From Burkholderia sp. Bp8963 (GTDB lineage Bacteria > Pseudomonadota > Gammaproteobacteria > Burkholderiales > Burkholderiaceae): a stretch of 37,925 nucleotides of DNA. Positions 25,678 to 34,300 of this stretch are shown here, in pieces (position 1 is the stretch's first letter; the number at the start of each line of letters is the position of its first letter). Where the stretch lies: assembly GCF_003854275.1 (NCBI RefSeq), contig NZ_QTQP01000064.1:1-37925 (forward strand). Direction: 5' to 3'. Both the position numbers and the translations under genes were made by a program. Below the pieces are notes generated by a model. It was not told the origin of the DNA. It worked only from the letters and a program-made list of their open reading frames with translations, and did no database searches.

Positions 25678-25692
25678 GCAAAGGCTGTGCCA
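25678..25692 (-). promoter_or_regulatory. Sigma-54 (-24/-12) promoter of the acyl-CoA operon
   Basis: Read on the minus strand this is TGGCAC-AGCCT-TTGC, a perfect match to TGGCAC-N5-TTGC. The -12 element is about 33 bases upstream of the ATG at 25645, leaving a leader of roughly 20 bases that contains the GGAGG site. A sigma-54 activator is encoded as the last gene of the same operon. Confidence 0.82.
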
Positions 25693-25709
25693 GCCTGCGC
25701 AATTCGCCA

Positions 25710-25752
25710 TTCGGCGTGCCTGCAGGCAGGCTCCCGCGTCGTGAACGCCGAA
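25710..25752. promoter_or_regulatory. Nested inverted repeats, candidate activator binding sites
   Basis: TGCCTGCAGGCA (25717-25728) is a perfect 12-base palindrome. Around it TTCGGCG (25710-25716) is inverted as CGCCGAA (25746-25752). Both lie just upstream of the -24 element on the minus strand, where enhancer-binding activators dock, although somewhat closer than the usual ~100 bases. Confidence 0.4.
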
Positions 25753-25863
25753 CCGTTTTCGAATTGAACGTAAGATTTCTTTACGGTCGTTAAAAAACCG
25801 TCCGCTGTCGGAGTCAGCTACGAGATCTTTATTTCGGTGGCCAGGTTTGGCGACCGGGTAACA

Positions 25864-26127
25864 TCACACGATGTGCGCGTCATCCGGGCGTGCCCCGCGA
25901 TTGCGCGCGGCGAGCCGCACTCCGTCTCGTGCCCCCTCTTCTCGATGCCAACCATGCCAGACACCCGTCTCTCGCACGTACGACGTTTCGAATATCTGTG
26001 TGGCGGCCACGCGATCGCCGACGTGCTGCGGCAATGCGAGCGCCATGTGTCGCTCGCGAGCCGACAAGCCCACGCACGTGCCGAGCTGGGCCCCCGGAAA
26101 CGCGACGGAGGTGGAATGAACACGCAT
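25864..26127 (-). pseudogene. Possible remnant of a LuxR-type HTH regulator
   Basis: A frame of 87 codons includes GLSARERHMALALPQ, followed by GDRVAATQIFETSYVRE. The spacing resembles a LuxR-type helix-turn-helix (L-S-x-R-E ... A-L ... I-A ... S-x-x-T-V-R). Several helix positions are wrong and the rest is not recognisable. Base composition makes chance frames common here, so this is a weak call. The remainder of 25693-26171 shows no other gene. Confidence 0.25.
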
Positions 26128-26171
26128 GCGGTGGCCGCCCGCGTGCCCGCGATCCGCTCGGGAGGCGCGCG

Positions 26172-26486
26172 ATGAGCGGCGGATCGCACGATCTCGTCGG
26201 CGACACGATCGCGCTCGGCACGTTTGCGCTGCTGTATCTCGCGGGGCTCGGCCTCGCGCTGTGGCGGATATGGGCGGCCGGACGGCGCGGCAAGGTTTAC
26301 TGGTGCATCTGCGTGGCGCTGATGATCGGCGGCGCCGGCGCGATGCTCACGGGGCAGCCGCCGGAACCGGATTCCGGTGAAATGCCGGGCGGCGTCGCGC
26401 TCGGGGTCGAGGCCGTGCTGGCTGGGCTCACGATGGTTGCGGCGGGATGCGCGTGGCTGATGCTGCGTGCGCGTCGCGGACCGTAG
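26172..26486 (+). CDS. Small hypothetical inner-membrane protein
   Basis: This 104-residue protein has about three hydrophobic segments (residues ~12-32, ~43-60 and ~75-98), separated by the basic loop AAGRRGKVYW and the acidic loop PPEPDSGEMPGG. GGAGG lies about 7 bases before the ATG at 26172. The family was not recognised and no function can be proposed. It converges on the truncated methyltransferase gene. Confidence 0.6.
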   Translation: MSGGSHDLVGDTIALGTFALLYLAGLGLALWRIWAAGRRGKVYWCICVALMIGGAGAMLTGQPPEPDSGEMPGGVALGVEAVLAGLTMVAAGCAWLMLRARRGP

Positions 26487-26502
26487 CGCAGCGGGCTGCC
26501 AC

Positions 26503-26739
26503 TTATCTTCGCGCGCCGATCATCCAGCACGCCGCATCGAAACGCACTTCATCACCGTGAACGAAAGGTTCGAACGCGGCGCGGACCGTTTCGACCACGC
26601 GCACGCGCGTCGCGTCATCTACCTCACGCAACGCGAGACCGACGGGCCCCAGCCGCGACACGTAGTCGGTCAACGCGCGGCCGGACGGACCGTTCCAGAG
26701 TGCGGCCTGCTCGACATTCGCTGACGGTGTGTGGTTCAT
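26503..26739 (-). pseudogene. SAM-dependent methyltransferase reduced by internal deletion
   Basis: The 78-codon frame joins the two ends of a class I methyltransferase that is normally about 270 residues. The start MNHTPSANVEQAALWNGPSGRA is the usual N-terminus of that family. SRLGPVGLALREVDDATR and AAFEPFVHGDEVRFDAACWMIGARR are its usual C-terminus. The SAM-binding GxGxG region and catalytic core between them are absent, and the frame is preserved across the join near residue 25. GAGGAAA precedes the ATG at 26739. The product cannot bind SAM in the normal way. A MerR-type promoter still stands upstream. Confidence 0.72.
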
Positions 26740-26778
26740 CGTTGTTTCCTCGTGTATGCCCGCTGAAGGCGATACGCC

Positions 26779-26809
26779 AGTGTGCAACCTCAAGCCGGCT
26801 TGAGGTCAA
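26779..26809 (-). promoter_or_regulatory. SoxR/MerR-type promoter with 20-base palindromic operator
   Basis: Bases 26787-26806 form a perfect palindrome, ACCTCAAG-CCGG-CTTGAGGT. The outer arms equal the SoxR box CCTCAAG-N4-CTTGAGG. On the minus strand TTGACC (-35) and CACACT (-10) flank it with a 19-base spacer, the over-long spacing typical of MerR-family activated promoters. It points at the truncated methyltransferase gene 40 bases away. No MerR-type regulator is in the window. Confidence 0.7.
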
Positions 26810-27003
26810 GAGATCGTCCGATGCATAGTGCGGCACGCAATCGCCGGGCCCGTCCTCCGACCGGTTGCTGCTTCCGCATAACGCGGCTCGCCAAATCGCG
26901 GAGAATGCGTCGACGGCCCCGCACCCCCACGCACCTGCCGATTCGGATTCACATTTCTTACATTCGTATTGCGTATGTTGACGGCTTTTCAACGGTGACC
27001 TCC

Positions 27004-28476
27004 ATGCGACGACTCTTCTTGCGCGCCGTGTCCGCGCGCGTTGCCTCGCTCATGGCGCTCGCGGCCCTCGCGACGCTGTCCGCGTGCTCGAATCACATCG
27101 ACTCGCCCGCCGATCCGGCCAGCGCCGCGATCAACGTCCAGGCCGCCTGGGTCGAAATCGGCGACGCGAACCAGGCGATCGCCCGCGTGATCACGAACTA
27201 CGCGCCCGCGTCGGCCAACGATCCGCTGTGCCCGCAACTCGCGGTCGACGGCAAGGTGTCGCGGATGGCGCTGCGCGCGGGCGCCGCGACCGTGCCGCAG
27301 CGTCCGACCGCCAGCGACCCGGCCGATTCGAAGCCGTCGAGCTTCCCGGTGTCGGTCTGCGAGACGACGCTGCCGGCCGGCGCGCAAAGCGCGAGCGTCG
27401 CGGGCCGCGCGCTGCCGCTGCCGAAGGCGCTGCCGCAGCGCATCGCGATCATCGCCGACACTGGCTGCCGGATGAAGAAGGCCGACAACGCGTGGCAGGC
27501 GTGCAACGATGCAACAGTCTGGCCGTTCGAGACGATCGCTGCGAGCGTTGCGAAGCTGTCGCCGGATCTCGTGCTGCACGTCGGCGACTACCACTACCGC
27601 GAGAACGCGTGCCCGCCCGACATCGCCGGCTGCAAGGACAGCCCGTGGGGTTACGGCTGGGATACGTGGCAGGCGGACCTGTTCCGCCCCGCCGCGCCGC
27701 TGTTCGCCAAAGCGCCGTGGGTCGTCGTGCGCGGCAACCACGAGGAATGCGCGCGCGGCGGCCAGGGCTGGTTCCGCTTCCTCGATCCGCAGCCCTACAG
27801 CGGCGCACGCTCATGCAACGATCCGGCCAACGATGGCAACGCGAACTATTCGGAACCGTATGCGGTCTCGCTCGGCGGCGGCTCGCAGGTGATCGTGTTC
27901 GACAGCGCGAAGGTCGGCCGCAACGCGCTGAAAACGACCGACACGCAATTCCAGATCTATCAGAAGCAGTTCCAGACCGTGGCCGCGCTCGCATCGAAGG
28001 CCGGCATGACGACGACGATCTTCACGAACCACCACCCGATCCTCGCGTTCGCGCCGATCGCGGGCAGCACGCCCGCGCCGGGCAACCTCGCACTGCAATC
28101 GGTGATGTCGAGCCTCAACGCGCAGGCGTACTACCCGCCGGGCGTGCACGTCGCACTGCACGGCCACGTGCACGACTTCCAGGCGATCAACTTCGCGTCC
28201 GGCCATCCGGCAACGATCGTGTCGGGCAACGCCGGCGACAACCTCGACGTCGCGCTGCCCGATCCGTTCCCGGCGGGCCTGACGCCCGCGCCCGGCGCAG
28301 TCATCGACCGGCTGTCGCACAACAACAGCTTCGGCTTCCTGATCATGGAGCGGCGTCCGGCGCCGGCAACGGGCTGGATCTTCCATGCGTATTCGGCGGC
28401 CGGCAAGCTGCTCGCGTCGTGCAGCCAGTCGGGCACGACGCTCGCGTGCGACAAGACGGGGTTCATCGCACCGTGA
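27004..28476 (+). CDS. Purple-acid-phosphatase-like metallophosphoesterase lipoprotein
   Basis: The product has 490 residues. The start at 27004 (MRRLFLRAV) gives a signal peptide with a lipobox-like LSAC (Cys28), so it is probably exported and lipidated. Metal-binding motifs occur in the expected order: IIADTG, HVGDYHYRENAC, VVRGNHEEC, TNHHPIL and LHGHVHDF. The DTG form of the first motif and the extra Tyr/His near GDYHY suit purple acid phosphatases rather than the DxH type. It would hydrolyse phosphate esters outside the cytoplasm. Its TGA overlaps a possible GTG start of the peroxidase gene, suggesting co-transcription. Substrate unknown. Confidence 0.88.
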   Translation: MRRLFLRAVSARVASLMALAALATLSACSNHIDSPADPASAAINVQAAWVEIGDANQAIARVITNYAPASANDPLCPQLAVDGKVSRMALRAGAATVPQRPTASDPADSKPSSFPVSVCETTLPAGAQSASVAGRALPLPKALPQRIAIIADTGCRMKKADNAWQACNDATVWPFETIAASVAKLSPDLVLHVGDYHYRENACPPDIAGCKDSPWGYGWDTWQADLFRPAAPLFAKAPWVVVRGNHEECARGGQGWFRFLDPQPYSGARSCNDPANDGNANYSEPYAVSLGGGSQVIVFDSAKVGRNALKTTDTQFQIYQKQFQTVAALASKAGMTTTIFTNHHPILAFAPIAGSTPAPGNLALQSVMSSLNAQAYYPPGVHVALHGHVHDFQAINFASGHPATIVSGNAGDNLDVALPDPFPAGLTPAPGAVIDRLSHNNSFGFLIMERRPAPATGWIFHAYSAAGKLLASCSQSGTTLACDKTGFIAP

Positions 28477-28532
28477 GTGACGAGGTTCGACGTGACGGCC
28501 GCCTATCGTGTGCGGCCGGGAAACGGATATCG

Positions 28533-29906
28533 ATGACAGAATCGGGCGGGCGGGCGGATTCGGCTTCGGCTCTCGCACGCGGTGGGCGCGTCGTCCGCAT
28601 GCTCGCCTTTGCCTCACTCGCCGGCCTGGCACTCACGGCGCACGCCGCGCCTTCCGAAACGGTCCTGCTGCCCGGCGCGCTGCCCGCGCGCGTCGTCGGC
28701 ACGATCGGCAACGGCACGCCGCAGGTCGCGGCCAAGGTCGACGCGGCGACCGCGCGCTTCGCGCCCGATCCGATGCTCGTCGCGCTCGGCCGCCGGATCT
28801 TCTTCGACCCGCGCCTGTCCGAGCCGCGCGGGAAGTCGTGCGCGGGCTGCCACGATCCCGGCCGTGCGTTCGCGCCGACGCTGTCCGCGGCGTCGCTCGC
28901 GGGCCCGGGCGTGCCGGAAGGCAGCCGGCCGGGACGCTTCAGCCAGCGCAACGCGCCGTCGCTGCTCTACGTGCGCTACGTGCCGCGCCGCCATTTCTAC
29001 CAGGACGACGACGCGCCCGCGCCGTCGCCGTTCGGCGGCCTGTTCAGCGACGGCCGCGCGGATACGCTCGCCGATCAGATCCGCGGGCCGCTGTTCGATC
29101 CGAACGAGATGAACAACCGGTCGCCCGCCGCGCTGCTGCGCAAGGTCGATACGACCGACCTCGCGCCGGCGCTCGCCGTGCGCTTCGGCGACAGCGTGCG
29201 GCGCGATCCGGAGCAGATGGTGCGTGCGCTCGGCTCGGCGGTTCAAGCGTATCTGCAGAGCGACGAAATGGCGCCGTTCACGTCCCGCTTCGACGCGTAC
29301 CTGCGCAACCGCACGCCCCTCACCCCGCAGGAATTGCGCGGCCTTGCGCTGTTCAGGAATCCGGACAAGGGAAACTGCATGAGCTGCCATACGCTGTCCG
29401 ACACGTCGAGCCGCCCGGAACGGTCGCTGTTCACCGATTTCGGCTACGACGCGATCGCCGTGCCGCGCAACCGCGCGCTGCCAGCCAACCGCGACCTGCG
29501 CCACTTCGACAACGGGCTGTGCGACACCGCGCGCCGGCTGCGCTGGCCCGAGCCGGACCAGTGGTGCGGCTACCTGCGCACGCCGGGCCTGCGCAACGTC
29601 GCGGTGAAGCAAACGTTCATGCACAACGGCGTGTTCACGTCGCTGCGCGACGCCGTCGCGTTCTACAACACGCGCTCGACCGATCCGCGCCACTGGTATC
29701 ACGGCGCCGCGACGTTCGACGACGTGCCGCCCGCGTACCGCGGCAACATCAACGTCAACTCGACGCCGATGAACCGCCGCCCCGGCACGCCGCCTGCGCT
29801 GACCGAAGCGGAAATCGACGACCTCGTTGCGTTCCTCGGCACGCTGACCGACGCGCGCTACGCCGCTGCCGGCGCAGGGAGCAAGACCGGCGCCCCGGCG
29901 CACTGA
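28533..29906 (+). CDS. Di-haem cytochrome c peroxidase / MauG-like protein
   Basis: This 457-residue exported protein has a signal peptide with hydrophobic core MLAFASLAGLALTAHA near residues 25-40. Two c-type haem sites are present: CAGCH (in KSCAGCHDPGRAFAPTLS) in the first domain and CMSCH (in KGNCMSCHTLSD) in the second. LGRRIFFDPRLS and LRTPGLRNVAVKQTFMHNGVF are typical of the CcpA/MauG family. It would work in the periplasm in peroxide reduction or an oxidative modification. A GTG at 28473, overlapping the phosphatase stop, is an alternative start; the ATG at 28533 has only a weak ribosome-binding site. The neighbouring phosphatase is a frequent type of companion, but a joint role is not established. 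Confidence 0.88.
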   Translation: MTESGGRADSASALARGGRVVRMLAFASLAGLALTAHAAPSETVLLPGALPARVVGTIGNGTPQVAAKVDAATARFAPDPMLVALGRRIFFDPRLSEPRGKSCAGCHDPGRAFAPTLSAASLAGPGVPEGSRPGRFSQRNAPSLLYVRYVPRRHFYQDDDAPAPSPFGGLFSDGRADTLADQIRGPLFDPNEMNNRSPAALLRKVDTTDLAPALAVRFGDSVRRDPEQMVRALGSAVQAYLQSDEMAPFTSRFDAYLRNRTPLTPQELRGLALFRNPDKGNCMSCHTLSDTSSRPERSLFTDFGYDAIAVPRNRALPANRDLRHFDNGLCDTARRLRWPEPDQWCGYLRTPGLRNVAVKQTFMHNGVFTSLRDAVAFYNTRSTDPRHWYHGAATFDDVPPAYRGNINVNSTPMNRRPGTPPALTEAEIDDLVAFLGTLTDARYAAAGAGSKTGAPAH

Positions 29907-30060
29907 CGGTCGACCTCCGCGGCCTGGGCCGCCTGCCGGAAGCGAAACATGCTCGTCGACACGCACACGTGCGCGCACTGCCTGCCCGATCGTCCAGGAC
30001 GCTTCAACGCTTCGATGCTTGCGTTATCGATACGGCCTTCGACATGCGCCGCGACGAACG

Positions 30061-30693
30061 TCAGCGCTCCTCCGCTGCACGCGCCTCGGAAGACGCCCGT
30101 ATCCGCATGACGGTTTGACGCGAGGTCCCGAACCTGCGTGCGACCTCGCTGACCGAAAGGCCCTTGCCGAGCGAGCGCATGACGCGCTCCCGATCATGGC
30201 GCGAAAGCGAGGCCGGCCTGCCGGTGCGTCGTCCGTTTTCCTGCGCGGATTTCAGGCTCTCCCTGCTGCGCTGGCTTCTCGTCGCCATTTCCATCCGGAC
30301 GATCGCGCGCAGCGTCCTGACTGCTTGCGTCTCGGGACGTCCGGCAAGATCCACGTTGCCGAGTTCGACGCATCGAACGGAAATTCTTGCCTTGCGGCAC
30401 TGGATCAGCGTCGAAAGGACATCTCGTGCGCTGCAGCCGAGCGCGGAGAGTTCGAGCACGACCAGCAGATCGCCGGGCTCGGCCCGTCTCAGGAGACCTT
30501 TGAGTTCCGGCCGCTCCGCGGCCACGACGTAAGGCGGTACATGGTCGATCGCAATGCGATTGAGCACCACCGTGTAGCCGGCCTTGTCGAGTGCAATCAG
30601 GTCCTGCTCCGGAACATGGCTGTCGGCCACACTGTTGAGGTAGAAAAAGGTTCGGCGCAAGACGATCTCCGAAGAGTGCAAGGCTGTCGGCAC
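30061..30693 (-). CDS. Serine-recombinase-like protein without catalytic residues
   Basis: The 210-residue protein has the order of a small resolvase/invertase: a nucleotide-fold N-terminal domain (to about residue 125), a long E-helix and a C-terminal HTH (GRPASLSRHDRERVMRSL, then LSVSEVARRFGTSRQTVMRI). The catalytic stretch Y-x-R-V-S is replaced by YLNSVADS, and the active-site LDRLGRS has become LSALGCS, so the nucleophilic Ser context and key Arg residues are gone. It should still bind DNA but is unlikely to recombine it. A regulatory role is possible. It is the last gene of the minus-strand signalling cluster, 25 bases after the receiver protein. Confidence 0.78.
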   Translation of the reverse strand: MPTALHSSEIVLRRTFFYLNSVADSHVPEQDLIALDKAGYTVVLNRIAIDHVPPYVVAAERPELKGLLRRAEPGDLLVVLELSALGCSARDVLSTLIQCRKARISVRCVELGNVDLAGRPETQAVRTLRAIVRMEMATRSQRSRESLKSAQENGRRTGRPASLSRHDRERVMRSLGKGLSVSEVARRFGTSRQTVMRIRASSEARAAEER

Positions 30694-30718
30694 GTTTGTC
30701 GCTCCCGGCTGCGTCGTT

Positions 30719-31297
30719 CTATGGCCGGGATTCGCCAGTCACGACCTGCACGATCCTGTCGGTCGAAACCGGCTTGACGAGGATGACGTCGAACCCTTTC
30801 CAGTCGTAGTGTTCCAGCGTGGCGGGGATCATTCCGACGACACGGGTGCCAGGATAGATCTCGAGCGTGTTGACGGCGAGCATGCATGCGTGGTCCGGAT
30901 CCCGTTCGATGTCGACGACAACCGCTACCGCTGGCCCGTGTGAAATCGCTTCATCGATGCGACTCTTCGAGATCACCGTCGTTCTGAATCCTCGCAGGCG
31001 CAACAGCAGCGCAATCGATTCCCTGACGTGCGCGTTGCCGCCGCAAATCACGATGTTCTTGCCCGCGTGCGGCGGCGGAACATCGACGATCGTCGCACTG
31101 CGCAATACGGCTTCGCAACTCAGCCAAAGCAGGCGAGCCTCTTCGTAGGCATCGAGCGCCATTTGCCTGGCGGTATCGTCCGCCAGTGGATTGCCGGAAA
31201 GCGCTCGTACGCGCGCCTCGGCCGATTCGAGACGTCGGGCCGCTTCGTCGAACTGCGCCTTCGCATTGCTGTCGCGGATGTCGATGCTCTTCGTCAT
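30719..31297 (-). CDS. Receiver-like protein with N-terminal helical region
   Basis: This 192-residue protein begins with a helical, probably coiled-coil segment (residues ~10-65, KAQFDEAARRLESAEARV). A receiver-like domain follows (from about residue 80, KNIVICGGNAHVRESIALLLRLRGF). The phospho-acceptor-like Asp (VAVVVDIERD) and the conserved Lys (ILVKPV) are present. The acidic pair that binds Mg2+ after the first strand is replaced by GGN, so normal phosphorylation is doubtful. It starts 8 bases after the stop of the hybrid kinase, with GGAG at the end of that gene as its ribosome-binding site, and probably works with it. Confidence 0.78.
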   Translation of the reverse strand: MTKSIDIRDSNAKAQFDEAARRLESAEARVRALSGNPLADDTARQMALDAYEEARLLWLSCEAVLRSATIVDVPPPHAGKNIVICGGNAHVRESIALLLRLRGFRTTVISKSRIDEAISHGPAVAVVVDIERDPDHACMLAVNTLEIYPGTRVVGMIPATLEHYDWKGFDVILVKPVSTDRIVQVVTGESRP

Positions 31298-31305
31298 TGC
31301 TCCAT

Positions 31306-34300
31306 TCAGCCACGCAGCCGCGCGTAAGCGGACTGCAGGTCATCGAGTGTCACGGGTTTTGTCAGGTGCGCATCGAATCCGGCATGCTCGGACTGCGTGA
31401 CGTCAGCGGCCTGACCAAAGCCGCTGAGCGCAATACAGATCACCGATTTCAGCGCCGGCGTTTCGCGCAGCTTCTCGACGAACGCGAATCCGTCCATGCC
31501 CGGCATGCCGATATCGGACAGCACGATATCCGGCACATTGCCGTCGAGCATCGACAGCGCCTCTTCGCCACTGGTCGCTGTCTGGACGATCGCGCCTTCG
31601 CTCTCCAGCAGCAGCTTGAATGTCTCGACCGTTGCGGCATCGTCGTCGACCATCAGGATATGCAAGCCTCGCAACGATTCTGCCGAGACCCCGTCGACCA
31701 CATTCAAATCGGTCAGCGCACGGTGCGTCGGCAGCGTGACCGTAAACGTCGCACCGCGGCCGACACCTTCCGATTCCGCACGCACCGCGCCGCCGTGCAG
31801 GTTCACGAGATCCCTGACAAGCGCGAGGCCAATGCCGAGGCCGGCGCGACGCGCACTGGTGTCACGGCTTTGCTGGAACATGTCGAAGATGTGCGGCAAC
31901 AGCGAAGGCTCGATGCCGCTGCCGGTATCGGTCACGCGGAGCACGGCTTCCGCATGTCCGTTGACCTGCAACGACACATCCACCGAGCCCCGGCGGGTGA
32001 ACTTCAGCGCGTTGCTGATCAGGTTCCAGACGATCTGTTCGATTCGCGTGAGGTCGGCATGGATGACGACGGGGGAATCGGTCACCGTGATATTGAGTGC
32101 AAGGCCGCGCTGGTCCGCTTCGTCCTGAACGGCACTGGCGACGCGCCGCACGATCTCGCGCATGTCGACCGGCGTGCGCACCACCGACAGCTTGCCGGTC
32201 CGCACGCGCGAGATGTCGAGCAGATCGTCGATGATCTGCGCCTGGCTGATCACGGTGCGCCGGATCGTATCGGTTGCACGCGAGAGGTTCAGGTTTTGCC
32301 GCGTTTCCGGCGTGCGCGCAATCAGCTCCGCGCTCGCCGAAATGAGATTGAGCGGATGCTTGAGTTCGTGGGATACCACGGCGAGAAATTCGTCGCGCTG
32401 CCGCCGGACTTCCCGCTCGCTTGCGTCGCGAAGCAGCTCGATCTTGGCGTCGCGGCCGAACTTGGTGGCCTGAGCGAATTCCCCGAGGTCGCGCGCGATT
32501 TTCGCGAACCCGCTGACGCCAGGTTCGTCCAGACGCGACAACACGCCGCTCGCAAAGAAGAGCGTGCCGTCCTTGCGCCGATGCCACCGCTCTTCTTCGG
32601 TGCGCCCGTTCAGGCGGGCTTCCGTAAACTCGCGCTGCGCAACGTTATTGGCCTGGTCTTCCTCGGTCGACAGCACGTCGGCAGACTGCCCGATCATTTC
32701 CGCTTCGGTATACCCGAAGATCCGTTCCGCGCCCGCGTTCCAGCTGGTGACGATGCCGTCGTCGTCGAACGTAATGATCGCGTAGTCCTTGGTGCCCTCG
32801 GCCACGATACGCATGCGCCGCTCGCCTTCGCGCAGCCGGTCCTCAGCGTGCCGGCGGTCCGTGATGTCGATGAAGGACAGCACCGCGCCATCGATACGGT
32901 CTTCCGTCGTCCGGTAAGGCACGAAGCGCGCAAGATACCAGCGTCCGTCGTTGCTCTTCAGCTCGCGTTCGATCAGGCGCAGCGAATCGAATGCCTCGGC
33001 CGCATCGTCGGCGAGCTTGTCGTATTCGAGCCGATGCGTGATGTCGAGCAACGAGCGGCCGATGTCGGAAGGAATGATGCTGAAGACATCCGTCGCGCGC
33101 GGCGTGTACCGCTTGATGCAGATATTGCGATCGACGAAGATCGTGCCGATATCGTTCGCGGCAATCAGGTTCTGCAAGTCGTCGTTGATCTTGCCGGTTT
33201 CCTCGACCTTCGATTTCAGCTCGGCGTTGACGGTGGTCAACTCCTCGTTGATCGACTGCAGCTCTTCCTTGCTGGTCTCGAGTTCTTCCGTCGCCGAACG
33301 CAGTTCTTCGTTGATCGCCTGCAGTTCTTCGTTGGACGCCTTCAGCTCTTCCGTCGACGTTTCGGACTGCTCGATGGTCGACTGGAGCTGTTCCTTCGTG
33401 CGCAGCAGCTCGCGTTCGAGCTGGCTGATGATCGGGTCCTTTTGCACGTCGGTCGTCGAAGCCTCCGTACCGCTCATGCTGTCTTCGACTTCATCGAACA
33501 GCACCAGCACGAAATCCGCGTTGGCTTCGGAATCGTGCACGGGACGCGCCGTCATGTTGACGAAATACGAACGCGCGTCGCGTTCGATCCTCACGCGCCG
33601 CGCCTCCACGCTGCGATTCGTGTGCAATGCCTGGTAGATCGCGGTGCGCAATTCGAGCCGCAATTCGGGGCGTACCACGGCAATGATGTTGTGCGACGGT
33701 TCCCCGCCCGAATACTGCAGGAACCGTCCTGCGCGGTCGGACAGGTGAACGATTTCGGAATCGCGGTTGACGAGTACGCTCGGCGGCGCATATTGCTCGA
33801 CGAGGCGCTGATGCAGGTCGCCAAACGAGAAGCGGCGGCGGCCCGGCGGCTGCACCGTTGCAACGATCGGCCGTGCGCTCATCGTGCCGGTAATCGCGAC
33901 AGGAACGGGCGTGTCGCCGCGCACCGCCACGTTCGCGCGGTAGATGCGGTTGCGCTTGTCGATCACGCTGAACATCGAGCTGACGCTGTCGGCCGATTCC
34001 GAGCTGCCGAGAAACAGCACGCCGCCCGGACGCAGCGCGAAGTGAAACATCTTCAGGATCTCGATCTGGGCTTCCCGATCCAGATAAATCAGCAGATTGC
34101 GACAGCAGATCAGGTCGAGCCGCGAGAACGGCGGGTCGCTCAGGACATTGTGGTGCGCGAACAGCATATGCTCGCGCAGTTCCTTCTTGACGCGATAGTG
34201 CGCGGCGTCTTTCGAGAAGAACTGGCGCACGCGGCTGGCCGTCACGTCGGCGAGAATCGAGTCGGGAAAGAGGCCGGCGCGCGCAAACGAGATGGCCCGC

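Noticed and set aside
27084..28532. Upstream extension of the peroxidase frame through the phosphatase gene
   Set aside because: The frame is open only because of base composition. The sequence is Arg-rich and low-complexity, while the phosphatase frame has conserved metal motifs. The peroxidase proper begins at 28533 or 28473.
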